Source: CAZGCA01 sp964524145
Lineage (GTDB): Bacteria > Hydrogenedentota > CAZGCA01
Length of the DNA: 64,000 bases
NCBI GenBank assembly: GCA_964524145.1
Contig: CAZGCA010000010.1
Span: 23,316-87,315 of the forward strand
Direction: 5' to 3'
Both the position numbers and the translations under genes were made by a program. The number at the start of each line of letters is the position of its first letter. Position 1 is the first letter of the stretch. The notes under the pieces are model-generated. The model was given only the letters and a program-made list of their open reading frames with translations. It had not been told where the DNA came from and made no database searches. Below are positions 1 to 8,251 of this stretch, in pieces.

Positions 1-309
1 CGCCAACCCCTCAATCCGCTCGATCCGTTTGAACAGACGATCATATCCGGCGACGATCTCTGCCGCGTCTTCCGGGAACCCTTTGAATTCCGAGTCGTCC
101 TGCGGCCCGAACTGCGGGACCGTCCCTGCTACACCGGAAAGCTCCGCTGTGAGTTGCTGGTACGCGTCTATCACGGCAGGTTTCTTGACTTTGGCAAGCT
201 TAGCGGCAAGGTTTCGTTCCGTAAGAGCCAGAGACAGCACGTAGAGGGTCGCCAGGCAGCCGAAGACAACCAGAGCGATTACCCACCGGAGAGATGACTT
301 CTTCTGCAT
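1..309 (-). CDS. Membrane-anchored hypothetical protein, N-terminal part
   Basis: Only the first 103 codons lie in the window; the gene runs off the left edge. It opens with MQKKSSLRW followed by a single hydrophobic segment (about residues 9-28), so the protein is probably anchored in or exported through the inner membrane. The rest is charged and helical (RNLAAKLAKVKK), ending here in IERIEGLA. A GGAGG ribosome site lies 8 bases before the ATG at 309, which fixes the start. I do not recognise the family. The start is well supported; the function is unknown. Confidence 0.7.
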   Translation of the reverse strand, partial: MQKKSSLRWVIALVVFGCLATLYVLSLALTERNLAAKLAKVKKPAVIDAYQQLTAELSGVAGTVPQFGPQDDSEFKGFPEDAAEIVAGYDRLFKRIERIEGLA

Positions 310-469
310 CGTGCGCCTCCAACACTCCGTTCGGGAAGGACGTCCAGGACGCTTCTGTCACTAGGATTATACGCCCCCCAACGCTGAACGTTCAAAGGAA
401 TGACGCAGGTGTCGCGCAACGAAATGACACCGTCCGGGTGGCACAGGCTTCCAGCCTGTGTCTGAAGTC

Positions 470-669
470 TGGGCTTGTCCATCCAATCGGCCAGACCAGA
501 CTCCCTGAAGCGGAGCAATTTGCATGGCCACCTCCCGTTCGTATGGTTCTTGGGCAAGATGCCCAAGCCACGGGGAAGATGCTCCCCGAAGGGGAGCAAT
601 TTGAATAGCCGCAGGTGTAACCTGTGGAAACGATGCGAACAAGAGTATCAACCCTGAAAGGGTTGAACG
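470..669. repeat. Small intergenic palindromic repeats
   Basis: The 476-base stretch between the first two genes holds no convincing gene. It contains two near-copies of a 20-base word ending in AGCAATTTG(C/A)AT(G/A)GCC at 510-529 and 591-610. It also has short palindromes: CAGGTGTAACCTG near 612-624 and CAACCCTGAAAGGGTTGAA at 649-667. Dispersed repeats of this kind are common in planctomycete- and verrucomicrobia-like genomes. Apparent reading frames across it on both strands are low-complexity shadows. Confidence 0.6.
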
Positions 670-785
670 TGGAAACCGCAAAGCGCGGATCGAAACGTCC
701 GATCACACGGTTGATCGTCGTGCCGTGCCGTGGTAGCATGTGGTGGAAGAAACCGGTTTGGCAGAACGCTTATTGGGGAGGTGGG

Positions 786-2342
786 ATGGCGAGGGAGACG
801 CCCGCACGGTTCTCGGACGCGTACCCGCACACGGTACGCCGCACGTTCCTTGTGAGGGAAGCCCCGACCGCTCGCGAGACGGGTCAGAGACGGAATCTTC
901 CCGAGAAGATCGTAAGCTGCCTCTGGTACGAGGGAAGGTTCAGCGGCCACGAGCTTGTCTGCGACGACGGGACGAAAGCCGAGGTGGTGTCGCCGGGCTG
1001 GTGGAACCTCGAGGGAGGACCGGATTTCCACGATGCCCAGATACGGTTCGTCACGCCGGGCGGCTCGCGACTGGTGACGGGCGACGTCGAGATACATCTC
1101 ACGGCAGGCGACTGGCGCGCTCACGGCCATCATACCGACCCGCGCTACGACAACGTGGCACTGATCGCGACGCTCTACGAGCCGCGACGCGTTCCGGCAG
1201 CGAAGAACAGCAAAGGCGACCGGCTGCGGCAGGTCTTTCTCGAAAAACAGTTTCTCGACCTGGTCAGGCGCGAGGCACGGCGTATCGATCCCGACGACTA
1301 CCCGTATTCGCGGCCCGACAACGTCGGCCACTGCTGCTTGACGCTCGCGCAGTCCGGCACGGAACGTATCAAGCAGGTGCTCGATCTCGCGGGCGACTGG
1401 CGTATGGTGGCGAAATCCGAATCGTTTGCCGAGATGATAGCCGGCGACGGTCTCGACCAGACCTATTACGCGGGGATAATGCGGGCGCTCGGGTACAAAA
1501 GCTTCAAACGGGAGTTCGGTGAGCTTGCGTCGCGGGCGCCGTACGCGCTCCTTCGCGAACTTGGCCGTTCCGCCGGTGTCGCCGCCGATCCGGTGCTGAC
1601 CATCCAATCCATTCTGTTCGGTGTGGCGGGTCTGACACCGAAACGCCTGAAAACGGAAAAGGACGATCTCCAGCTCGCCAGGCATGTTAGGGATATCCGG
1701 TCGAGCTGGCGTCAGCTGAAGAAGTACTTCTCCGACGCGGACAGTATGGACAGGGCTGCATGGTCCGGACGAGCCGTGAGGCCCGCAAACACGCCCGCGA
1801 GACGTATTGCGGGCGCTGCGCACCTCCTTGCCCGGTTCGGTGACGTCGGCATCTCGCAGAAGATTATCGAGACCGTTCGCTCTTCCACCAACAAACGCGG
1901 AGGCACGAAGGCGTTGCAGGACCTGTTCACGGTAGACGCGCCGGGCGATTACTGGACGTCGCACAGCAAGTGGGGCGGCGCGAGGCTCGGTCGTCCGCTG
2001 AAGCTCATCGGAAAGAGCCGCGCGCTCGCGATCATCGTCAACGCGGTAGTTCCTGCGACCCTTGCTCACGCCCGCCGGTCGAAGGACAGGGAACTCGAAA
2101 CGAAGCTCTTTGAACTATACTCGGGGCTGCCGCGACTGCCTGCGAATTCCGTGACCCGGCTCATGACGCACAGGATATTCGGCATGCAGACGAAATCGTC
2201 AGAAGATCCCGCCGCCTGCGATACAAGGAAGGTACTCTGCAACGCGCGTCGCGAACAGGGTCTCATCCAGCTGTTTAACGATTGGTGCTCGCAAAACCCC
2301 ACCTGCGCGAACTGCGCCGTTCTGCCGTTGCTCTCAAACTGA
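786..2342 (+). CDS. DUF2851 family protein
   Basis: A 518-residue protein. The start at 786 is chosen over an in-frame ATG at 624 because GGGAGG directly precedes it and the longer version adds repeat-derived sequence. The N-terminal half carries the DUF2851 signature: a W-N-L-E-G-G-P-D-F-H-D-A-Q-I block followed by GDVEIHLTAGDWRAHGHH and a D-x-x-Y-x-N-V stretch. The family is soluble and its function is unknown; no membrane segment or signal peptide is seen. The C-terminus has several Cys (CSQNPTCANC). It converges with the transporter gene downstream with 47 bases between the stops. Family assignment is firm, function is not. Confidence 0.85.
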   Translation: MARETPARFSDAYPHTVRRTFLVREAPTARETGQRRNLPEKIVSCLWYEGRFSGHELVCDDGTKAEVVSPGWWNLEGGPDFHDAQIRFVTPGGSRLVTGDVEIHLTAGDWRAHGHHTDPRYDNVALIATLYEPRRVPAAKNSKGDRLRQVFLEKQFLDLVRREARRIDPDDYPYSRPDNVGHCCLTLAQSGTERIKQVLDLAGDWRMVAKSESFAEMIAGDGLDQTYYAGIMRALGYKSFKREFGELASRAPYALLRELGRSAGVAADPVLTIQSILFGVAGLTPKRLKTEKDDLQLARHVRDIRSSWRQLKKYFSDADSMDRAAWSGRAVRPANTPARRIAGAAHLLARFGDVGISQKIIETVRSSTNKRGGTKALQDLFTVDAPGDYWTSHSKWGGARLGRPLKLIGKSRALAIIVNAVVPATLAHARRSKDRELETKLFELYSGLPRLPANSVTRLMTHRIFGMQTKSSEDPAACDTRKVLCNARREQGLIQLFNDWCSQNPTCANCAVLPLLSN

Positions 2343-2389
2343 ACTGCACCGATGGTTCCGGTAGAGCTGTGGTGAGAAATGCGGCTGAG

Positions 2390-3781
2390 TCAGTCGGAGC
2401 TGCTGTCCTGGAGCACCGGGTAGAACCACACGATACAGAGAGCCACCAGTCCGAACAGCGAACCGATGGGGCCGACGAGAAGGATTCCCATAGGCGACTC
2501 GATCGAGTTGCCCCATATGTCCATCGGGATCGTGGCCACGTACACCGCCAGGGCCTGGCCACTCTTCCACGAGACGCCGCTGAGACCGCAATAGATGCCT
2601 TCCCGGCGTTCGCCGGTGAGCCGTTCGTCCAGATCGATGATCTCTCCTATCAGAGGCATGTACAGCATGAACAGAGCGCCCTGGCCGACACCGACCAGGC
2701 TGAACGCGGCCACACTCAGAAAGGTCTTGACCGTCGTCGAGCAGGGAAGCATTGAAATCACGTACAGCCCCGGCATCAGGATCGTGATAAGCGCCATGGC
2801 CATGAACAACAACCATTTGTTCGGTATCCGTTTCGAGAGCACGGGCATCAACGGGAGTGCCAGCAAGGCCGCGCCGACGAACGGGCCCATTAACAGCGAC
2901 ACCGTTGTTTCGTCGCCGCCAAGACTGACTTCAACCCAGTAAGGCAGCGTTTTCTGGACCGCCAGGAACCCGATATTGAAACATAGCGTGGCCGCGATCC
3001 ACATGAGAAACACCCGGTTCTTGAGAGCCGCCAGCAGTTGGCCAAGCGGGGGCATCCTGGCCTCGTCCTGAACGGGCCGATGGCGTTCGCGCAACACCCA
3101 TGCCGGCACCTGGAGCAGAAGCAGTGCGGACACGCACAGAATGATGGCCGTCCGCTGATACCCCAGGTTGGAATAGGTCGGCGGATCAACGTGGCGGGCC
3201 GGATCAAGTGCGTCGATCATGATTCCGGGCAGAACCGCCGTGCACGTTATCCCTATCATCATGCCCGCGGCAAGGTACGTCCCGAGCTTGACCCGGTCTT
3301 CGCGTGACCGGGCGATCTCGGGTCCCAACGAGTTCAACGGCACCGAGTATATGGTCAGAAACAGCCAGTGCAGGCATATCACCGTCGCGCCATAGAGAAA
3401 GTTCTGCCCGGATTCCCCTTGAACCGGGGGATACCAGAATGCGATGCCCGTGCCCGTCATCAGGATCGAGCCCCAGAAGATGAAGGGACGCCGGCGCCCG
3501 GCGATGGGCACGAGGCGGTACCAGCTCGGCCTAGTGCTGGTCCGGTCCGACCAGATCCCCACGAGCGGGTCGGTGATAGCGTCAAACACCATCCCGATGA
3601 AGAAGATGGTGCCCACCGTAGACACCGCGACATAGATCGTGCGGCCGGCGTTCTGCGAAGGCGAGTAGAAGTATGCACCCCACTGGTGGATGACCTCTCC
3701 TGACACCGCCATGCCGACCGCGGCTATGGCGAAGGTGAGCCCCTCAACCCACGAGAACTCCTTCTCAGATCGGTGCACCAT
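2390..3781 (-). CDS. GPH/MelB-type MFS sugar transporter
   Basis: A 463-residue polytopic membrane protein with about 12 hydrophobic segments. The loop FDAITDPLVGIWSDRT matches the D-x3-D-P-x2-G-x2-S-D-R signature of the glycoside-pentoside-hexuronide cation symporter family (MFS_2). It would import a sugar or glycoside with Na+ or H+ across the inner membrane. The start at 3781 has AAGGAG almost abutting it; the next codon is GTG and could be the true start with better spacing. Downstream on the same strand order is the sugar-isomerase-fold gene, so a shared sugar-use role is an inference. Substrate is unknown. Confidence 0.85.
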   Translation of the reverse strand: MVHRSEKEFSWVEGLTFAIAAVGMAVSGEVIHQWGAYFYSPSQNAGRTIYVAVSTVGTIFFIGMVFDAITDPLVGIWSDRTSTRPSWYRLVPIAGRRRPFIFWGSILMTGTGIAFWYPPVQGESGQNFLYGATVICLHWLFLTIYSVPLNSLGPEIARSREDRVKLGTYLAAGMMIGITCTAVLPGIMIDALDPARHVDPPTYSNLGYQRTAIILCVSALLLLQVPAWVLRERHRPVQDEARMPPLGQLLAALKNRVFLMWIAATLCFNIGFLAVQKTLPYWVEVSLGGDETTVSLLMGPFVGAALLALPLMPVLSKRIPNKWLLFMAMALITILMPGLYVISMLPCSTTVKTFLSVAAFSLVGVGQGALFMLYMPLIGEIIDLDERLTGERREGIYCGLSGVSWKSGQALAVYVATIPMDIWGNSIESPMGILLVGPIGSLFGLVALCIVWFYPVLQDSSSD

Positions 3782-3902
3782 ACTCCTTCTGGACGAGCGT
3801 CGGACGCAGGGGCAACGTTAATAGAACCCTTCCCTCTTCTTGGTCGGGGGCTAATGGTATCATGGCGGCGCGGCAGCGTCAAATCGAGCCGCAAAGACCG
3901 GC

Positions 3903-3959
3903 TACCACGCACTGGACGATGTTAGAACTCTGGCAGCGCCTCTCAGGTCCGCTGCTTAG
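3903..3959 (+). pseudogene. Serine recombinase C-terminal scrap 1
   Basis: Nineteen codons ending in a stop read YHALDDVRTLAAPLRSAA. The same 'ALDDVRTL' end closes the recombinase remnant at 7398-7982, and a third copy lies at 10854. This is therefore the extreme 3' end of a lost recombinase gene stranded between the transporter and the next gene. Confidence 0.6.
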
Positions 3960-3983
3960 TTGAAGCTCGATTGTCTTGTTCGG

Positions 3984-5432
3984 TCAGACTTCTTCTACAA
4001 CCTTCATTCCAGTCAGGTGGGCCAGGTGGCGGATCGTTCGTGTGTGGTCGCCGTAGTAGGCCACCCGATGCAAAGAGGCATAATAGTCCTTGGCGCTCGC
4101 GCCCAGCGCCCCACCGCCCCAGTTGTCCAGCAGCTTCCCTGCGTCATCTACCTCGGCGACGATTTCCGTCCGGCAACCCCGCTCTTTGCCTTTAGGAACC
4201 TCGGGGACTTCGATGATCTTCCCTGTAAACACCAACAGGGTGTCGAGGTGGACCAGCTTGGTGAAGGTGACTTTCTGTCCGATGCGATAACGGACTTCGG
4301 TCACTGCACCACCACGGACCTCCGCATGCCGGCGAAGCAGGTAGGGCGACCTGGGACTCTCAGGACCTTCCATTCGCAACGGTGCCGAGCAGTGGGAGAG
4401 GTGAAACGCGTTCTTGGACGTATCCACACCCGCCGCATTGCCCAGGAAACCGGCCCGGTTCAGCGCGTGCTGGAAGATCAGCATTGTCAAGAGGCAGTCC
4501 ATGTCCCCGTCGCAGGCGGCGGGGATCCCCCGGTCGTTAAGGCGCGAGAAGCCCAGGCATGGGAAACCGCGGTCGAGCCATCCCATGCACGTCCCGACGC
4601 ATAATCCGTCAGCACGGTTCTCGGCGATCAACCGGTCCAGGGTCAGGCTTGCCCTGGCAGCCTTGACCACGTCTTCCCGGGCCGGTTCGACGACACTCTC
4701 TGCCTCGTCGAGCCATGTTTTCGCCTCGGTTTCCGCGGCGGCAGCGTCCACCTTCGCCATGACCTGGTCATAACGCGCTTCGGCGATCTGCACGAGTTCT
4801 ACCCCCAGCCGATCTTTCACCTTATCCGGCGCGTAGGATTCGGGCGTGCCCTTGAACGGCGGAGAAACGAGTACTCGGCTTCGCCGCAACAGCGGAACCA
4901 CCCTCAGCAGTGCCGCTGCCCGCTCCAGTTCGTTGTAGTCGGTGCTGTTAAAGAGCGTGATCCGGTGTCCCTCCTCGCGCCACGGTTTCACGAGGCACCA
5001 GTCGTGCCCGCCAACGACAGGGAGGTGAAACAAGGCTACCGGTCGGTGCTGGTCGAAGATCGCCGGCATCACTCTTCTCGGGCCGAAGATGTCCGCGCTG
5101 ATTGCCAGCACGGGAGCGTCGGGACCGGCTTTGTTAAGCAACTGAACAGTCTGCCCGGCATTATTCGCTTGGCCGACAACGAACTCGACGTTGCCAAGGT
5201 TCTTCTCTGCTGCGGTCAGGCGCTCGCGTACGGCCGCGATCTCCGCTTCTGACGGGGTCCAACTGCGTTCCCCCGGCTTGCCGGCAATAATGGCGCAAAT
5301 TCGGACCTTTGAATCAGTAGCGGACGCGGAACGCGACGCGTTGGCCCCGGCCGCCAAATGGCCCGTAGCCAGCGCTATCCCGCTCGCCACGCTTGCCTCT
5401 AGAAAATGCCGACGAGTGCAATGCGTACACAT
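3984..5432 (-). CDS. Exported sugar-isomerase-fold protein
   Basis: A 482-residue protein with a start at 5432 supported by GGAGGG 8 bases upstream. The N-terminus (TRRHFLEASVASGIALATG, then an Ala-rich stretch) is a Tat-like signal, though the twin Arg is followed by His. The body resembles the L-fucose/L-arabinose isomerase fold: a Rossmann-like N-terminal region, then CDGDMDCLLTMLIFQHAL, similar to the conserved C-E-x-D-x-x-x-x-L-T-M block of those isomerases. Export of an isomerase-fold protein is unusual, and many such planctomycete-type proteins are uncharacterised. It may act on sugars in the periplasm or be a binding protein. The family is moderately sure, the reaction is not established. 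Confidence 0.65.
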   Translation of the reverse strand: MCTHCTRRHFLEASVASGIALATGHLAAGANASRSASATDSKVRICAIIAGKPGERSWTPSEAEIAAVRERLTAAEKNLGNVEFVVGQANNAGQTVQLLNKAGPDAPVLAISADIFGPRRVMPAIFDQHRPVALFHLPVVGGHDWCLVKPWREEGHRITLFNSTDYNELERAAALLRVVPLLRRSRVLVSPPFKGTPESYAPDKVKDRLGVELVQIAEARYDQVMAKVDAAAAETEAKTWLDEAESVVEPAREDVVKAARASLTLDRLIAENRADGLCVGTCMGWLDRGFPCLGFSRLNDRGIPAACDGDMDCLLTMLIFQHALNRAGFLGNAAGVDTSKNAFHLSHCSAPLRMEGPESPRSPYLLRRHAEVRGGAVTEVRYRIGQKVTFTKLVHLDTLLVFTGKIIEVPEVPKGKERGCRTEIVAEVDDAGKLLDNWGGGALGASAKDYYASLHRVAYYGDHTRTIRHLAHLTGMKVVEEV

Positions 5433-5544
5433 AAATCATCCCTCCTTCTCTGTCACCGAACGGCGCGGACCAAGCGCGGTTATTTGTCGGCGCCGCCATC
5501 CGACTCTTCCCATTTGCACCTGTGCTTTGTAGAAGCGCACTATA

Positions 5545-5576
5545 GCGGGGCCGGGATTCCAACCCGCGACCTCTGG
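5545..5576 (-). other. tRNA 3'-half-like scar
   Basis: On the minus strand the sequence reads like a tRNA T-arm and acceptor end (GTCGCGGGTTGGAATCCCGG, then CCCCGC), but the T-stem is mispaired and no 5' half is present. A related element lies at 7361-7388. It may be an attachment-site scar from an integrated element; it is not a functional tRNA. Confidence 0.35.
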
Positions 5577-5578
5577 TT

Positions 5579-5745
5579 GGTAGAGATTCGGCTTCGTTCC
5601 CAGGTTAGCGGCCTTCCTTCAAACTAACGTTTGAGCCTTCAGTTTCGTTCGTGCTTCAAGTATCGCCTCCCTTCTTCCGTAGTATACATCAGTATACATC
5701 GTCATGGATGACGTTGGAAAGTGCTTCGGAGTGGAACCAGAGTAG
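5579..5745 (-). pseudogene. IS3-family transposase 3' remnant (a)
   Basis: The minus strand decodes to the C-terminus of an IS3-type integrase-core transposase: SEALSNVIHDDVY, then VYYGRREAILEARTKLKAQT, ending near ANLGTKPNLY. It aligns with the better preserved fragment at 36420-36695. A perfect 10-base tandem duplication (AGTATACATC twice, 5681-5700) shifts the frame, and a TGA interrupts the end. It is dead. It ends exactly where the tRNA-like scar begins. Confidence 0.7.
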
Positions 5746-6010
5746 CAGCCTGTTGCATACCCCCCGCCTCTTGTGTCTAATCATACTCGGCATACAACCG
5801 GATGTGGTGGGTGCAGTGAGAGTTGCGACAGCTAACTCCCCGTAGTGCGAACTCAGCGAAACATTGCCCGGGGATGGCTCGTGGTCCCGGTCTATCGAAA
5901 CTTCTGTGACCGCAACGTGACATACACGGTGACACCTCCGAATGAGCAGCAAATGCAATAGAAACGGAACCACTCAGCAGGGAGGGAACCTCGGATCAAA
6001 TGTGCGCAAC

Positions 6011-6041
6011 TTGACACACACTACCCAACGGGTGCTACACT
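6011..6041 (+). promoter_or_regulatory. Possible promoter for the phosphatase/TIM fusion gene
   Basis: TTGACA at 6011-6016 and TGC-TACACT at 6033-6041 (extended -10) are separated by 19 bases, slightly long. They lie about 50 bases before the TTG start at 6093. The rest of 5746-6010 holds nothing I can support. Confidence 0.35.
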
Positions 6042-6092
6042 TTTACACCGCCACCGCCAAACCTAAACGTACGTACCTGAAAGGAAACGCAC

Positions 6093-7397
6093 TTGACAAA
6101 CTCAAGGAACAAAACAGTCCTCTTTGTGTGTACGGGGAACGCGGGACGGAGCCAGATTGCCGAGGCCCTTTTCACTCCGTTGACAGCGAGCGATGTATAC
6201 GTTATCAGTGCGGGCGTGGATCCGTGGCGGGACTTACACCCCGTTGCCGGATGTCTCCTCCAGGAAAGAGGCATAGAAACGAGCGGGCTTCACCCAAAGC
6301 ACGTGAAAGACTTCGTGGACACACCGGTCGATTGGGTAGTTACTATTGGTGACCGTGCGAGGAGTGAAACGCCGAGGGTGGGTGCGAATCCGACCCGCAT
6401 TCATTGGGACATTTCCGATCCAGCGGATGCCGATGGGACTGGACGCGAGGATGCCGTATTCCGCGATACCCTCAAGGACATCGAGGACCGACTGCCCTGT
6501 CTTCTCTCTCAGGTTGGGGATAGTCCGTCTGCGGTGGAATTGCATTTCGAGCCAGGAATATCCACCTGTGTTGTTCGGCCGAATCGGTTTCAGCCATCTA
6601 AGCATTTGGCCGCGATTGCCGCGGCCGGATTTAAATGTATTGAGCTGAACTGCTTTTGCGGTAGTGATGATTTCCCTTGGGACATGGCTTCCCAGGTGGA
6701 CGAGTTGCGCCAGAGCTTGGTCGATACGGGGGTCCGCCTATACTCCGTTCATGCCGCAGGCGGAATCGGCGGGATGCGTGGAGGGCGATCCGAACGGCTA
6801 TCCGTGGACTTGTGTAAAGCGTATGCTGACTTGGCGGCGGAGCTGGGGGCTCCCATAGTGACTATGCACGCGGGGTTGCCTCCTGATGGGGAAAAGGTTG
6901 CCGAGACAAGACAACTGCGCCGGTCCCTCGATGAACTTTGTCGTCATGTTCTGGGCATGCCCTGTAGGTATGCTTGGGAAAACATTCCCTGGCGACTGTC
7001 TGTAGCGGAACATTCTGAATGGATCCGTGAACTTGACCCAGGCGCATTCAGCTTTGTGCTCGATTGTGGGCACTCACACATTGATGGCACGACCGAAGCG
7101 TATCTCGAAACCTGCCAGGGGCTCCTCTCCAACCTGCACCTTAATGACAACAATGGAAAGCATGACGAACACGAGATTCCCGGCGTCGGCAGTCTTCGGT
7201 GGAAGGAGTTCATGACACTGTTGGAAAGCAGTGGATACATTGGTCCGCTTATGCTGGAAATCGAGGCCCGAGAGCGCCAGGATTGTCTGCATGCTGTACT
7301 CGCTGAAGCACACGCGTCGGTTGATTGGCTCAAGAGCCTTCAGCAACCGGGTTCGCCCCTAGCGGAGGCAGGATTCGAACCGCCGAAATTGGGATGA
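6093..7397 (+). CDS. Low-molecular-weight phosphatase/ArsC fused to xylose-isomerase-like TIM barrel
   Basis: Residues 1-140 are a low-molecular-weight Tyr phosphatase or thioredoxin-type arsenate reductase domain. The P-loop is CTGNAGRS with C13 as nucleophile and R19, and the general-acid Asp is D109 in WDISDP. Residues about 160-415 form a sugar isomerase/epimerase (AP endonuclease family 2) barrel with likely metal ligands E185, H220, E296, the D324/H327 pair and E389, plus the family's HLNDNNGKHDEH motif. The gene starts at a TTG with AAAGGA upstream. The last residues (LAEAGFEPPKLG) come from a tRNA-like/recombination-site sequence, so the C-terminus is probably chimeric. The fusion could couple dephosphorylation to sugar isomerisation; this is inference. 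Confidence 0.75.
   Translation: MTNSRNKTVLFVCTGNAGRSQIAEALFTPLTASDVYVISAGVDPWRDLHPVAGCLLQERGIETSGLHPKHVKDFVDTPVDWVVTIGDRARSETPRVGANPTRIHWDISDPADADGTGREDAVFRDTLKDIEDRLPCLLSQVGDSPSAVELHFEPGISTCVVRPNRFQPSKHLAAIAAAGFKCIELNCFCGSDDFPWDMASQVDELRQSLVDTGVRLYSVHAAGGIGGMRGGRSERLSVDLCKAYADLAAELGAPIVTMHAGLPPDGEKVAETRQLRRSLDELCRHVLGMPCRYAWENIPWRLSVAEHSEWIRELDPGAFSFVLDCGHSHIDGTTEAYLETCQGLLSNLHLNDNNGKHDEHEIPGVGSLRWKEFMTLLESSGYIGPLMLEIEARERQDCLHAVLAEAHASVDWLKSLQQPGSPLAEAGFEPPKLG
7361..7388 (-). other. tRNA T-arm/acceptor-like element
   Basis: The minus strand reads GGCGGTTCGAATCCTGCC then TCCGC, resembling the 3' end of a tRNA, but the T-stem has mismatches and no cloverleaf can be built. It matches 19 of 25 positions of the element at 5545-5576. 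It sits at the 3' end of the fusion gene and directly before the recombinase remnant, as expected for an old attachment site. Confidence 0.35.
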
Positions 7398-7982
7398 ATG
7401 GCTCCCCGGATAGCGCATGCTGCGGCATCTCGGCTTCGCCTTGACAGCTTAAATCGCACCGCCGCGACAGGATGGTTAATCCCGCTGGGGCCGGGACTCT
7501 GTGTTGAGCGTCAGCTGGCCGAGCTCAAACAGAATGTGGAAAACTGGCTTGACTTGATCGGAAGCGGCACGGCGAGAAAGACCGGGTCAGCTGAGAGTCT
7601 GCTCGAGAAGATCGGACACGCCGAAAAGCAGGGTAAGCAAATCGAGCATGAGCTTATTGTGCTGGAGCTCGAACAGGGCGAACTTGAGAAGCAGGTCCTT
7701 AACGCGGAAGTCATGCAGGACTCGCTTATCCGGTTCCGAGACCTCTTTGATTTGGCTACCGATGAGGAAAAAGAGTACCTGTTCCAGTTGATGATCGGGC
7801 GGATTATCTGGACTCCTGAGGGAATAAAGAAGGGCCTGTACGATCGACCGACCGATACAGGGCGCTTGTCCAAGCCTCATGATGTTAACCAGAACAGCGA
7901 TTCTTCGCTGAGAACCGCAATATGCCTCCCCGCACTGGACGATGTTAGAACTCTTGAGGTAGCACTCAGGAAGGTGGCTTAG
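7398..7982 (+). pseudogene. Large serine recombinase, C-terminal remnant
   Basis: About 195 codons remain. The region around residues 35-135 (QLAELKQNVENWL, LELEQGELEKQV, DLATDEEKEYLFQLMIGRIIW) is the coiled-coil plus C-terminal domain typical of large serine recombinases/resolvases. The catalytic N-terminal resolvase domain and zinc-ribbon recombinase domain are absent, so it cannot be active. The first codons overlap the end of the tRNA-like element with no spacer after the previous stop. It ends in LDDVRTLEVALRKVA, shared with two other scraps in the window. Confidence 0.75.
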
Positions 7983-7984
7983 TT

Positions 7985-8074
7985 CAAACGCTGGCTCGAA
8001 GGAAGGCTGCTCACCTGGGAACGAAGCCGAATCTCTACCCTAATTCGACCCGGCCACTGTCCCAAATGTTCTGA
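7985..8074 (+). pseudogene. IS3-family transposase 3' remnant (b)
   Basis: Two bases after the recombinase stop, 29 codons read QTLARRKAAHLGTKPNLYP...LSQMF then TGA. This is the very C-terminal end of the same transposase family found at 5579, 10614, 15857 and 36420. Only the tail survives. The 177 bases that follow, up to the esterase stop, show nothing else. Confidence 0.7.
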
Positions 8075-8251
8075 AGACGCACACTGACAGCCTTTCAGCC
8101 CGGCGCGCGTGAGCGTCACGATCCATTTCCCTTTTTCCGCAAGTGTTGCTTAGCCCCAGGTCGGAGTTTTGTAACCGGGAAGAAGCCGTTCGCGATGCGC
8201 TTTCGGACTATTATCTGCTCTGCTATTGCTCGTAATCGAAATATGATCTTT

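Noticed and set aside
648..2069. 473-codon minus-strand frame opposite the DUF2851 gene
   Set aside because: It is the antisense shadow of a GC-rich gene: Arg/His/Val-rich, no family motif, no ribosome site, while the plus frame has the DUF2851 blocks.
5545..5576. tRNA gene
   Set aside because: No 5' half or anticodon arm, and the T-stem does not pair.
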